Of a stretch of 53,829 nt of DNA, positions 1-12,195 are shown in pieces (position 1 is the first letter of the stretch; each line of letters starts with the position of its first letter). The notes under the pieces were generated by a model that saw only the letters and a program-made list of their open reading frames with translations, was not told the origin of the DNA and searched no databases. Source of the stretch: Fragilariopsis cylindrus CCMP1102 (taxonomy: Eukaryota > Bacillariophyta > Bacillariophyceae > Bacillariales > Bacillariaceae); assembly GCA_900095095.1 (NCBI GenBank), contig FMBT01000004.1, positions 1 to 53,829 of the forward strand, read 5' to 3'. The translations under genes and the position numbers were made by a program.

Positions 1-148
1 GAGGAGCCGGTGTTGTCTCTTTTTGTCGTTGAGGTGTACCACTATCCGTGGTGACTATGGTAGGCGCTGAATCGCTCTGAAAGCTATTTGTATTGAATAT
101 GTCTTCGCCAGTAATATTGCCGCCGTCACCTTTTCTAGGCTTACCCAT
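1..148 (-). CDS. 5' end of an unidentified gene, cut by the window edge
   Basis: A minus-strand ATG at 148-146 opens a frame that stays open for 49 codons to the left edge. The N-terminus begins MGKPRKGDGG and continues as a polar Ser/Thr/Asn-rich stretch. No domain is visible in this fragment and the rest of the gene lies outside the window. The short length makes this only a plausible start. The AT-rich DNA just right of it would be its promoter. Confidence 0.4.
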   Translation of the reverse strand, partial: MGKPRKGDGGNITGEDIFNTNSFQSDSAPTIVTTDSGTPQRQKETTPAP

Positions 149-2084
149 ACTATGAGTTATCTTGTGACTTGTTTGGATTGAGTGATAGGAAATCGATTTA
201 GATCTTGTTATTCTTTGCTCTTTCTCTTTTGCTTTTTCCCTTTTTGTTTTAACTCAAATGAATAGTTTACCTAGAATGTAAATAGTAGGAAACAACATAT
301 GTTATAAAATAGGAGTAATAGAACACAAATGTATGGTCGTGGAAGAGGTACTTCGCCAGTTGCGAGGTGAACGATCCGCTTTTGAGTGACCAAGAATTCA
401 AACACAAGTAATAGTACTGTTGTGACATCTATTTTTGTACCGGGAGAAGTAACGTTAGCGCTGTCTGGCTGTGTGTGTCCCTCTTTTTGACAATTCTGGA
501 CAGAGATGTGTCAATCTGTTGAAAATCATAAAATACCGTATATAAGCGTTGAGAATTCAAAAAATGAGAGTATGAACAGCCTAAAATTAAATACTTAGGA
601 AGAATACATTTCTGTTGTGTGTAAAAAAATGATGGTGCCGGTAGGAATCTTGGACAAAAATTCTGGTACAATACCGTATGCATACAGTACGCGGTAATAC
701 AATGTACTACCGAGATATGACATACGGTATTATATTATTAAAAGCACCGACACATACAATGTAGTAGAGCATTCAGAAGCTGGCTGAGGGTAAACAAACT
801 ACTGTAGTGTAGCCAAAAAACTTTAAACATTGGTAGGTGCACTAGGCTGGATGGCTATGTCTTTTGTTGAATCAAGATAATCTTTGCTATACATATCTAC
901 TTGGGCATTAGCTAGATTAATAACATATTATACATATATTTATATATATGTCACATAGAAAATCAATGAGTTAAATAAATAAGATAATCTTTGCTACTAG
1001 ATTATTATCCTACAGTACAACAGTGGTGACTGATTTTTGTCCTGTAGACAAGCCATAATAAATGATGTTAGTATGATTAGTATATATAGTACGTACAGTA
1101 CATATACTGTATCTGTTGAAGAGGTCTATGTTGATTCGATTCGATCTAGTCGTCTCAAGTCGTGTAAGAATTGACAGAGAACATGTCATGCTGTAATCGC
1201 ATCAGCCATTGTATGTTCAAGTAGAGAACAAGAATCTTCGAAATTCCAAAATTATATCAGAACGTGATACACGTGCACAACCGCGCTCATCGGTTCTCAT
1301 CGCGTCATTGGGGATGACACACTGATGACAAATTGAAGTCGCTGGTGTCATTTGTTACTTCAAGTAGTTCACTAGTGTTCTAGCACACAGACAGTAGTTC
1401 CTACGGTACTGTACTGTGCAGTATTGTGATTTATTGACTTTCTTAGAAGGAAAAATGAGAATTACGCATCGCCGAGATACAATTACAGCAGGGCGAATGA
1501 AATGTTACTGAATATTTTACACGTGATGTGCGTACTTCAAGAAGTTACTCAGCACGGAACATGGCGATGTATACAATTTTCAAACCTGGAACATGTGTTC
1601 TCTCTCTCTCTTTGAAAAAGAACGAAGCGAACTCAAAATTCACTACAAGAAGAAAGAGAACAATCAAAAAGTAAGTGAGAAGAACACCTACCCAAATTAC
1701 CGTTTCATGACACGGCCAATAACAGTCATAATCTACCAGTACTGTCAAGAAACGCGCAAAAATACCAAAGAAAGTGAGGTGTAACTGAATACACACAAAA
1801 AGCATCAGCAATCAGTATCAGCAATAAGAACATCATCATCAATACAACCTTATTAAAAACGCATAGAGTTCTGATTCATTCGCTTACTCACCCTATTCGA
1901 AACGTTTGAGCGAGTAACTACTTTATACTTCACCGAGCTAAGGTTTGATTCTCATACATCAAGTACAATTCAATTATTCGAAAAATACATACTTCGCTCA
2001 TAAAATACAAAACCATTACAATTGCATTCGACAATACAATAATATTACAAACTAATACAAATAATAATAAATAAAACAAAAACA
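149..2084. other. Gene-poor AT-rich intergenic DNA
   Basis: About 1.9 kb without a supportable gene. Short opposing ORFs around 429-683 and 1545-1811 have no recognisable protein character. The stretch is rich in the 7-mer palindrome TACNGTA (534-540, 672-678, 723-729, 1094-1100, 1105-1111) and has TA-rich runs near 930-950. It probably holds the divergent upstream regions of the two flanking genes. Confidence 0.5.
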
Positions 2085-3867
2085 ATGGCCATGTCATCCC
2101 ATACGACTAGTGTCGTTAATACTACCGGTACAAGTAACAGCAGCAGCAGAAACAACTCCGCCGCAACCACAACAATGATGGTTGCCGGTGGTATTGGTTG
2201 CGGGGTGGTGGTACACTTCGAAGAATCAGAACACCAACTCCTCAAGACGTACTTAGTGGACGAGGTGGTGGAATTAATTCTCATCCTGGTAATAAAGTCT
2301 TCCGTGAATGGGTTCGTCTCCGGAAGGAAGATTACAATCTTGCACGTAATAAGAAGGAAAAGACAGTGGTCGCAACAGAGGTTGTTCGTCAGGTACAACA
2401 ACAAAACGGTAGATTCTTAACTAAGGACACTCCGTTGTTGGTGGCAGTGGTGGTCATTGGTGGGTAGAAATTGATGAAATCAAAGCACTCGCAAGACCAC
2501 ACAGGCTCTTAGAGAAGGTGCCCCGAAGATTCGTATGGCCCATCAACTTCCAGAAGATGCTGACACTCTACTACTTTCGCCGCCACTGACACCATCACCT
2601 CCGCGAAAGAAAACAAAACCGTCAAGAAACGCAGGAGAAAGAACAGCTGTTCCTCTGAAGTATCTGATGCCTCTGACCACACATTGGCCGAAGAAGTACT
2701 CGAAGTAACCTCCCGGCATTACCGTATTGAAGTCGGAGCAATTGCTTTTACCGGTAACAGATTATAGCATGGCGCTGAAAAGCTACATGAAAACGTGGAA
2801 CAAGCTAAATATATAGCTGATCATCAAGACGATCAAGGACAAGAGAAGAAACAGAAACAAGAGCAACGCCAAATGAACACACTTGTCGCTCCTCTAACAA
2901 GCAACAAGGACTTCAACGCAAGATACCAAAAAAACCGGTTCAATCCACTGGAGATGTCAGCAGTAGATCCTTTTGCTGATACACCACCATTAATGGCAAC
3001 TCCCGCACCTGATTTCGGTAATGAGATTCCTTCATTATCTCTTGACGTTGCGAATCCTACTGCTGCTACTATTGCACTACCAGGACCACCATTACCAAGA
3101 AAGACGAAGCTTCAACGAAATCATAGCCTGTCATTATCGGACTACGGTGATGGGATGGGAGCATTGTCAAACACGAATTTAGAAATAATGGGTAGTAGTG
3201 GAGTCGAATTTGTGAATCCATTTGATGATGAAAGCAACGTCTACGCGAGTGAGAATGACACGAGCGTTGTTTCATCATTTGTACCATCGTCTGTTACAAA
3301 TCATTGGGCAGGAGCAGCACCGACACAAGACGGAGCTCTAAAACCAAGGTACGTTTCTAAAAGTGTCTACTTTTGTTTGTTTGTTTTTGTTTTGAATTAC
3401 TCACCTCACACACGGATTTATTTGGCTTTATCTCACATACAGCCCTCTTTCTTTCTAAAAAAAATTAACAACTATATGTACAAAACAGCCAAAGCAACGT
3501 GAGCATCAATCATACCGAGTCAAACAATAGATGGAATAGGCTGCTATCATCAGCAGCAATAGCAAATGATGATGATGATGATGTCCGTAATGATTATGAA
3601 CAGAACAGTGAGAATTTCAATAGTGATTATTTCTTTCACGACGACGGTCCTATGGAAAGTGATTTCGGAGATGGCATGAGATCTATATTGGATGTTGTAC
3701 ATCCTGATCTAACGTCTCCTGAAAAAGATGACGATTCAATCCCAACATTGCTTATGCCTTGGCGTGGTGATAAAAAGAATACTACGATGAAACGTCGGAC
3801 GAGTTTCTCATCAAGAAACTCTCTTTCTCGAGGGAGTTTGAATAGTTTGATTGGTGGAAGGCAGTAA
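2085..3867 (+). CDS. DUF6824-domain protein, frame-broken
   Basis: The region near 2205-2560 encodes the diatom-rich DUF6824 pattern: DVLSGRGGG, NSHPGNKVFR, a KK-EK helix, GRFL, then WWVEID and TQALREGAPKIR. To read it, the frame must change four times: near 2200 (G run), near 2434, near 2497 (GACC), and near 2620 (A-rich). Each change equals one missing base. An in-frame TAG also sits at 2765-2767. After it comes a long Gln-rich then acidic/Ser-rich tail. A clean GT-AG intron lies at 3349-3488, and exon 2 ends at 3867. With four bases restored the exons sum to 549 codons, so one original gene is likely. The start at 2085 has an A-rich context. The molecular role of DUF6824 is not established. 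This is either a degraded gene or an assembly with indel errors. Confidence 0.7.
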
Positions 3868-4520
3868 AGGAATAAAGGGAAAAGATCTGATTTTTGAAAA
3901 TAAAACCTACTACATTGTACAGTAATACTTATTGCAACGGCACACAATCCTTCACCCGAACGAAGGGAATTTAGTAAAAAAAGTAAAACGAAAAATTTAA
4001 AAATAAAATCGACTGAGTAGTTCCCCATTTTTCTAGTTAATCTATTTTTAGAGTGTAGATATTATGCATATCTTTAGAAGGTGGGATCTACACCCTCCAG
4101 CTTGTTTAGAGCTGCTTTGATTTATGTATCAGAAACTAGTCAAATTACTGTAACAAACATGAGTAGAGGAATGACTACTTATTATAATGTTATTTGGTGT
4201 GTAGTAAGACAGTAGGCGGACCCTGCCCTCCATACCAGGGGCTATAATTATAGCTGATTCAGAAACAATATAATATACGGTACATGAATGGCTATACAGG
4301 GAATTGTGCTGGAAAATCCTGATTGCTCATATGTACATCCATACTGCACAAACAAAGCTTGTATCAGGAAACGATCTTCAAAACTGTCATTGGGGGACTA
4401 ATTTTTAGCATTTTGATATGTTATAACAGTCCAGACTATTTTATGTCAAGATATTGTAATAGTATTGGATCTATTTCCTTGAAGAGTTTCCCAAGAATAG
4501 TAGAACACCATGTGGCTGCT

Positions 4521-4550
4521 GTCATGTCATGTCATGTCATGTCATGTCAT
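4521..4550. repeat. (GTCAT)6 microsatellite
   Basis: Six perfect tandem copies of GTCAT, visible directly, in non-coding DNA. Confidence 0.95.
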
Positions 4551-5529
4551 CAATCATTCTACAGTATGACACATGATAAGAAGAAGAGGAATTCATATAA
4601 TGGGTCTCAACTATATCCTTTCTAATAGACAATCAGATATAATGCTACTCACTTACTTGTTTCCCCCTGACAATTGTCACCCACAAAATGAAAGGCCGAC
4701 ATGTACGCAATACAGTAGAGAGGCATGCAAATTTCAATATTTTCCTCAATGGGCTTTTCGGAAAATCAATACCCTCAAAGCCCCGTAAAACTCATTGCAA
4801 CATCTATCATACTTGGATCTTCATGAAACCTTTCTTCTTCGCCAAATCTCTACCTTCACAATGCAACCAGCGGGACGAATTCATAATCCCCATCACCACT
4901 ATATCCATTGGATCGTATATACGGAGGCAGCTCGTCACATTCCACCAACAAAGGCATCATTGCTTCTGTCAAGTGATGTGGTTTCATCCAAGATTCATCA
5001 CCTGCAGAGTTGGAGTGCTAGCGATGGAAATCAAACGTAAACCCTACCCACATCCTACACGGCGATGTGTGGAGGATGCAAATCGTAGGTCCATTTGCAC
5101 CGACATCTCTAAGTGCGATGATAACAGTAAGGCCGTGGCGTGTTGACTATTGCAGACATCGCTCTACGTTTGTAGGTGAAAACATGCATAATGTAGAGTG
5201 TATTTGCTATAATATGAATCGGTTACTAGATTGTTAATTTTAAAGAAAGTGAGCTATGTGTGGTCATGAGTCTCTTTGCACTTTTATACGACCAGATGGT
5301 GTTCACCTTCCACATTGATGTGATGTGTCAAGCGATGTTCGCTAACACGTGTAAGATATCCCAAACGCATATCTTCAACAGGGCGGACATTATTTTTACA
5401 GTATGCCAAAATTGATTCAAGCTCTGAGGTGCAGCAATCAAGGAGCTGTAGCTGTGCTAAATCATACTGGCTATTTTTATGATCTCATGCGAGCGTTTTT
5501 ACGGGGTGTCCCGACACAGGCATGGCATT

Positions 5530-5760
5530 TTACACAACATAACGTGATGAATTGTTCGCACTGCTTCCTTTTGTTCGTCTCACCATGTCCGATGTTTTGT
5601 GCGCCACTGTTCCGTCACCTGATCCACCACAGTACCATCGTCCGCAGACGCAGCACGAACGAGCCTTGTGCGGTGCTCGCATGCGGTGACCGTCATTGTC
5701 GCAGCATCGGATGTGACACGATGGGTGCGAGCATCCAGCGTTGGGGTACTTTGAGACTTC
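5530..5760 (-). pseudogene. Cys-rich coding relic, possibly of transposon origin
   Basis: On the minus strand, 76 codons between two stops read as a Cys-dense peptide with GCSHPSC, then CCDNDGHRMR, then SCCVCGRWYCGG. The section is more GC-rich than its surroundings. There is no ATG at its head and no intact flanking gene. The spacing resembles a zinc ribbon or cross-brace, as at the ends of some transposases, but I cannot name a family. It could also be chance. Confidence 0.25.
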
Positions 5761-6350
5761 TTAAAACCATCGATTTGTTTTGGAATACCTAGGAAATATG
5801 CATAATATATAATTGCTCATAAAGTAGAAAGTGGCTGTCGGTGTCGGGGAACAAAACAGGATGAAGGAGGATAAAACTGATTTTCCGATTTTTTTTTAAA
5901 TCGTGGATGTTCCTGAGAACAACATGGAACATCAGTACTAGTATTTACTTGCGCGCACTGCGCAGGCACGCAGCGCTCGCATTTAAAAAAATCACCATCA
6001 TCTATTATTTTGTCCGTTATCAGTTACGGATGCGTTAAATGTCAGACATACCTACTGTACATGCAGACTATTGTCAACATACAAACAATTACAATGTACT
6101 GCGGCGCTTTTCCTTCTCCGATAATTGTTGCAACTAAACTACCGAGTAACAACTTTGCAGTACAAACACAATTGAAAAGAATTTATTGAATAGAATTGGA
6201 CTGGTGAAACTTGGAATTTTCGGCGTCACCTACCGTATCTAACGTGCACCGTAATTACGACGGTGTTCCGGTTGAAAAATAAATATTATATTCTTCCTGG
6301 TATCCCGCTAAAGATAAGATAAACACACACAGCGTACACAATCAATTATC

Positions 6351-7613
6351 ATGGCTAATTTAGTACGGACGGTACGGCCCAATGGATTAGTTCGACCTTA
6401 TACGCCTACTCAAATATCAACATGGTTCTTCCTTCCTACACTCGTTTTGGAATTCTCTTTTTTGTATCACCCATTCTACCATTGGCAGCATCGATTCCTT
6501 GTACTATAGTTTTCTGTGGCTTTGCAGCCTCTTCCACGTACTTTGGCTATATGGCAATGAAAATTGATCCGTCCGATCCGCGATTACATATAAATAATAA
6601 TAATAATAATAATAATAATAGTAATAATAACAATGATGACGACGACGATAACAATAACAACAACAACGGTGGGAATGGTATATCATGCCGTCATTTTGAT
6701 CCACAAGAACCGACCAAACAATGTTGGATATGTGATATCCAGGTAGGAGAAAAATCAATGCATTGCAAATTTTGCAACAAATGTGTGATCAATTTGATCA
6801 TCACTGCATGTGTAAGTATTGAAATAGAGGATTGTTTCTATTTAGTTGTTTTGTTTTGTTTTGTTTTGTTTTGTTTTGTTTAAATCGATTGAATTGAATT
6901 CAATTGAATTCAATTGAATTGAATAAATACTATCGTTCTTTTATCCACTCAATGTCTGATTTATTATTTTCGTTCTCCACTCTGCAGGGCTCAATACATG
7001 CATCGGTAAAGCCAACTATCCATACTTCTTCCGAACTATGGTTTCTTTAAGTATCATGCTCCTAATTCAGGCGGTCATACAAATTGCGTTAATACTAGAC
7101 ATATATCTAGGTAGTGATTCATCTGATTCATCTAAGGAAAGAGCGAAAGCTTGGTTTGGAGTGGAAACAACAGTATTACCCGTAGTAGTGGTCATGGGGG
7201 TATTTATACTCTTTAGTTTAGTTTCATTATCATTGATCGGTCAATTACTAATATTCCATCTGAAACTCCAACGGGAGGGTATAACAACGTACCAGTTTAT
7301 AGTTAGAGACAATCAAAATCGACGAGAACGAACTAAAAAAGAAAATGATCTCAAACTTCGACGGCTATTGGCGGTTGGTAAAGCAAAGGAAGAAGGTAAT
7401 AACACACTTGTTTTTCGGCTTGAGAAAGGTGGCATGCTGCGTGAAAAATGTGGCCTGACATGTTGCGATCCATTAAAAATGGAGGACGAAGAAAATAATA
7501 ATAATAATAATAATAATAATACCTCTACTAATAATAGCACGAATGGTCACACGACAACCAATAATGAGACAACATCTTCCGCAGTGAACAGGGAAAACGA
7601 CGATGAGGCGTAG
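6351..7613 (+). CDS. DHHC-type protein S-acyltransferase
   Basis: Membrane palmitoyltransferase that attaches fatty acyl groups to cysteines of target proteins. The zinc-binding Cys-rich domain is clear: CWICD, HCKFCNKC, then DQFDHHCMWLNTC, with DHHC as the catalytic motif. It sits between hydrophobic pairs, and a TTxE-like GITTY motif follows the last membrane segment. The intron is 6812-6987 and splits the Trp codon after DHHCM. Two one-base losses are needed: in the T run near 6458 (joining the NGLVRPYTP N-terminus to the first membrane segment) and near 6787, just before the DHHC motif. With both restored the exons give 363 codons. Poly-Asn tracts lie before the zinc domain and near the C-terminus. 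The start at 6351 is chosen because the family-like NG-x-RPY N-terminal signature begins there; the ATG at 6422 would lose it. Confidence 0.85.
6849..6926. repeat. Pentanucleotide array plus palindromic GAATT block inside the DHHC intron
   Basis: A (TTTTG) array at about 6849-6881 is followed at about 6886-6926 by alternating GAATT and AATTC units. These make the stretch nearly self-complementary, so a hairpin within the intron is possible. Confidence 0.8.
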
Positions 7614-8128
7614 TCAAAGAATTCATTATACGAAACATGAGTGCATGAATCGTTCGTATTATGGCATCAAACCGGTAATTTTTAAATGATTCTAATAATG
7701 TATTATTATATTATATTATATTATACTACACTATTCAATACACTATTTTTTATACTTTCCAAGAATCGTCCCAAAGAAATAAAATGTACTTTAAATCAAT
7801 ATAATTCGACCATAGTGGTCGAAAAGAATAGATGAATAGCGAAGTTTGAAATTCCTTTGAGCATAATTCTTGACGTACAATTATTCTTAACTTTCTTTTC
7901 AGACCTGTAAAAGAAATTATTATCATATTTCTTAGGAAGATAGAGATTTTCTTCACTTCTTCTTCGTGGTTTCTACAGTGCACTGCAAACGAAAGATGTG
8001 AAAAAGTGATACTGGGAATTGGAGCTAATGAAATGAGTACTGTAGACGTTAAAAAAGTTTTAGAAATAATACACAACTGCTAAAAGGTAACTGAGTTGTT
8101 AAGAACTATTGCATATAGCAGTTTAATT
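7614..8128. other. Convergent intergenic region
   Basis: Lies between the 3' ends of the DHHC gene (plus) and NOP14 (minus). It has TATAT repeats near 7705-7730. The 108-codon minus ORF at 7750-8076 has no protein character and is probably 3' UTR sequence. Nothing else is seen. Confidence 0.5.
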
Positions 8129-11100
8129 CTATCTGAATTTCCCACCCTTCTTGATTCCCATCTGGCCTGTGGCAGCCTTGGCCCGTGCCAATCCTGTTCC
8201 ACCACCTTTGAGCAGTCCTCCACCTTGTCGTACTTGCTCGTTCATTGCACCAACTTCCCCTTCCAACCATGCAAAGTTCTTATTACGCTTCGCGCGAGCC
8301 TTGCCGTCTTTCTTGTCTTGATCCTTCCTTCGCTCTGTCTCAATAAAGGCACCATCGATACGAAGTTCACGAGTGATTGCCTTATGTTCGCGTTTGTATT
8401 CCCGACGAGTTCTATCAAGCGCTGTTTGCATTGATTTCTTGCCCTTATCCTTAGACATAGAATATCGTTCTGGATCCTCCATACGAGGGGCCAATGTTTT
8501 GATGGACATATCAGCAATACTAGCTCTCCCTCTTCTCTGCAAGGGAACCCTCTTCGTTGGACATACTTCGGCAATCAAAACTGCAAGTCTAGATATCTTT
8601 TTTTGAAGCTGTGGTGGATATGACTTCGGTTGTAAACTCAAGATAGCACTGGTAACTTCATACAATAACTCCGTTTCGGCTGACACCGAGAACGATCCCT
8701 TGAGGGACAAAGTACATTTTTCTACCAGACTTATGCATAACGAGAGCAAAGTCACCGCAATTTCTGATGTTTCATTGTTCGTGATGAAATCCTTCTCAAG
8801 TTTTAAGGAGGGAAGGCTGGTATTCACGTCATCTTCGTATTCTGAAATATTGTCACGTAGCGACCGGCAAAAGGGTTGGTTGTATGCTGCTTGAAGAGCA
8901 GGGTTGGAGAAGTTTCCCATATTGGGAGAAAACAGTCGAATTGCCGATGCAACGAAACTCAATGCTTCTGGAACAACTCGTTTCGCTTCCTTCGTATATT
9001 CCATCAGTAAACCTGAGCACATGATACCCATTGTAAGGTCATATGTAGATAACACTGGTGTTTGAGCCGTAATCTGAGCCAAGAAAATGATTGCCGGAGT
9101 GACTACATGATGACGACGATCTGTGACAGGGAAAATATGCCCGAGAGCACGAATCAAAAGAAAAACTCCAGTCGATGGCCATGCGGACCATTCTTCCATA
9201 TCTTCATCGTCATTGTGAACAAAATCAGAATCACGTAATCGTTTCTCGTGTGCATTACGAAGAACGCCAATACGACGACTCCATACGGCACCGGCACTCT
9301 CTGGAGAATCTTGAGCCATATCGTACATAACTTTAGCGATGTTATTCATTTGTTCGTATCGTCCAAGTTCTTTCCCACCATCTCCGGAACTAAAAATTGC
9401 ATCTCCCACCGCAATGAATCGACGCAGCAAGACATCATAAAAGTTTTGCATTCTTTCACCATTCCTATGGTCCAGACGTACTGAATTGGATGCATATATT
9501 CGTTTAATTATAATCGAGGCGTCTTTTCCAGTCGAGGCGTATTTGGCAATCAAATCGTGTAGGCCTTCCAAAGTTGTTACTGCCTCGAATACATAAGGCA
9601 TTTCATTTCTGTGTTCAATCAAACAAAACGAAAACGTCAATATAGTAAGTAAGTGAAAAAAGGGAAATGTTATTACCAAGGAGACACAAAGGAAGGAGAT
9701 AGTTCCTGAAGGTACTATGTGGCATTATTTATTATTTGGTGAATCTATTGTCAATATGAAGATGCGAGAGCAAAACGCCCAAGAAGTATCCCATAATACA
9801 CGAGTACGAAATACACAGCAACAATCATCAAAGATGAAAGGCTGCATAATCACGTGTGACGAATGAAGAAGAAAACACCGCTTGTAAACACAAAGACAAA
9901 ATGAGCAACGTACCTAGCTTTTTCTTTCGCCTTTTTCCGTTTCAATTGTAATTCGATATCTTTATTATCCTCTGTAGGCTTCTGGACAACAACTTCTTTT
10001 TCACTCGGACGGACATTTTTGGGAATCACATTTTCCTCTATGTCGCCATCGTCATACTCAACAGTGTATGTGACGCTGTCATCACCATTTTTGTGAACTT
10101 TAGTAACTATTGCATCGTACCAGTTCTCACGACCATCATATTGATCCTTTGCACGATAATTACCACGTACACGACTTCCCTCTGGAAGTGGATGGCAAGT
10201 ATCACCTTCTTCAGCATCAGAATTTGAATCGTCATCTGAATCAGACTGATCACTCTCTACGATGTTCCCGTCCTTATCAAAAGATTTAAGCCCATCTGCA
10301 GTAAATTTCACTTCAAGACCATCCTTATTGTCATCATCATCATCGTCGTCGGAATCTGATAATTCGTCTGGATTACGATGTTGTCGCTTTGGTTTCTTAT
10401 TTTTCTTCTTAGTATCGCCACTCACAGAAATATCGGAAAAGTCATCCTCTTCAAAGTCACCATTCATTCTCGCTAATCGTCGAGTTTCCAATTCATGTAG
10501 TTGTTCTGATTTCTCCTTGGCTATCTCTTCGGGTGTTTTAGTCCGATCGGTTGCTCTTCTTTTGGGTACACTCATCATTTCACGTAGTTGTGAATTCCAT
10601 TCCTTCATTTCCTTATCTTCCTGCGTTGGTTCAGGACGAACTTTTGGTCTCTTTTCATTTTTTCGAAACCGTAACAATTCAGACAAGTCCCCATAGTTTT
10701 CATCCATCTTTTCGAATGTATCTAATTGATCTTCCTTTGCTTCCATCTTAACTGCTTTCATTGCTTTTCTTCGTGCGATAAGATCATCCAATTCATTCTT
10801 TCTTGTTTGACCGTACAGTTTGGACAAATCAGTACCTGTTTGCAAATTATTTCCATATATATTGGGTGTACCCATTGAGGACAAACCCGCTCCACCAAAA
10901 TGCAGTTCTGTATCCACTGCCTCTAAATTACCTTTATGATCATCCTCGTCGTCTGAATACATTACTTCACTTTTGCTAGGATCAAGTTTTTGACCCTTAT
11001 GGGTAAGAAGTGCGTCATTACTACCAAGATTGTCGTCATCAATGTCGTCCAAACGATACTTAGAAGATCGATTAGATTGTCTGGTACGTTCTTTCACCAA

Positions 11101-11439
11101 ACGCGCTAACATTTGATCTTCTGTTGACATCTCTGGATCGTGTTGACCAATTCTCCTATCAACAAATGAATTAGATTTTTTAGAATCTCGTAAATTAGAA
11201 CGTAATTGTGATTGTCGCCGTTGTAGGCTTTCTAGTGCATATTTAGTAGATTTTGGTTTCGAAATAGGTCGATTATGAACTTCATGCTTCGGACGTTTGT
11301 TTCGAGCTGTCATTTCGAAGGGATTACCAGGATCATTACCACCATTACGTTGGCCATTACCACCACCACCATTCTTCCGAACCAAGCCACGAGGCAAGGT
11401 GGTAAGTGATCTCTTGGCTTTGTTATTGCGTTTTCCCAT
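8129..11439 (-). CDS. NOP14: NOP14, U3 snoRNP / small-subunit processome component
   Basis: Nucleolar factor needed for 18S rRNA maturation and 40S assembly. Exon 1 is 11439-9914 and exon 2 is 9608-8129, with a 305-nt GT-AG intron. The junction codon gives KARNEMPYVFEA, matching the NOP14 core. The product is 1001 aa with no frame break. Exon 1 has the basic N-terminus with NPFE, a DEDD-type acidic stretch and long coiled charged regions. The C-terminus ends in a basic Gly-rich tail (GGGLLKGGG) as in other NOP14 proteins, and the exon 2 body is helical. Unusual is a Tudor-like segment at about residues 415-480 (GSRVRGNY, then WYDAIV, then YDDGDIEENV), which may explain the length above the 800-860 aa usual for yeast and human. 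It is divergent from the spermidine synthase gene. Confidence 0.93.
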
Positions 11440-12195
11440 TGTTTTTCACAGGGTAGATTAAGCCAGGTATTTTTCTTTCCTGTTTTTTTTTTAATAACTG
11501 TTTACTATATCCATATTCGAATTTTATTTCGAAGCGACGATGTGTAAAGCAAATAAAAAATAATGTTCCTTGTTTATGTTTCAGGACATGTAATTTTTTT
11601 ACGGTGTTACCGTATGGATGGCTATCAACTAAAATTGATGCCGTACAGGAGGACAGATTTGAATCACTAATTGATAATAATTCAAGACTGAATGTTCAAT
11701 TCTGCACGTTCGTTCACTTTTTTATTGATGTTGGTTTGTCTTGGTAATGCTGAAAAATCAATCGGCTGTTTCCCTTGCTATATCATTGTATTACTCCATC
11801 GATTTGTTCCGATTGTGCATACAGCTAGACTAGTTTGAATGAACTCGCTCAATCGACTTTTTCTTTAACAGTCATTTACGTCTTTACACCATATCGCTTA
11901 CTAAGAAGTGCGGATGCCTGCGTAACGTGTGCATGATAATTTTCCTGTCTAATGCGGTAGTTTTCGGAGTCGGTTACACGAACAAATCATAGTACTTGTA
12001 TAATACAAAGGAAAAAGAAAAAAAAAACACAAGAAAGGATCGAATCCAATCCAATCGAATCCGATCGAATCAGGTCATCGTCCTAGTAGGATTTGTCATA
12101 CATATCCTAATTGTTGTCTCCTTAGAGATTGAGTGAGTGTGAGCGCGATTTGCTTTTGAGTGCTGGGATGAGCCACCTTCAAACTACTATCCAAA
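11440..12195. promoter_or_regulatory. Shared divergent promoter, NOP14 / spermidine synthase
   Basis: A 756-nt head-to-head intergenic region with poly-T/poly-A tracts. A short tandem run of ATCGAATCC-like units lies at about 12040-12073, just upstream of the plus-strand gene. No defined factor site is recognised. Confidence 0.5.

Larger units (their letters stand above)
3868..6350. other. Long gene-poor stretch with a pentanucleotide array
   Basis: About 2.5 kb without a convincing intact gene. It contains six copies of GTCAT at 4521-4550. The section 5530-5790 is more GC-rich than its surroundings. A GC-rich palindromic patch of GCGC motifs lies at about 5950-5980. ORFs in 4573-5146 and 5403-5792 lack recognisable features, so I do not call them genes. 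A Cys-rich antisense fragment at 5530-5760 is listed separately. Confidence 0.5.

Noticed and set aside
4688..5146. 152-codon plus-strand ORF in the gene-poor stretch
   Set aside because: Irregular composition with many Cys, His and Phe, overlapped by other ORFs of equal quality, no motif and no splice support.
5403..5792. 129-codon plus-strand ORF
   Set aside because: The antisense strand of the same segment gives a more structured Cys-rich reading; the plus frame has no recognisable feature.
7750..8076. 108-codon minus-strand ORF between the DHHC and NOP14 genes
   Set aside because: No domain or composition typical of a protein; it lies in the convergent 3' region and is probably UTR.
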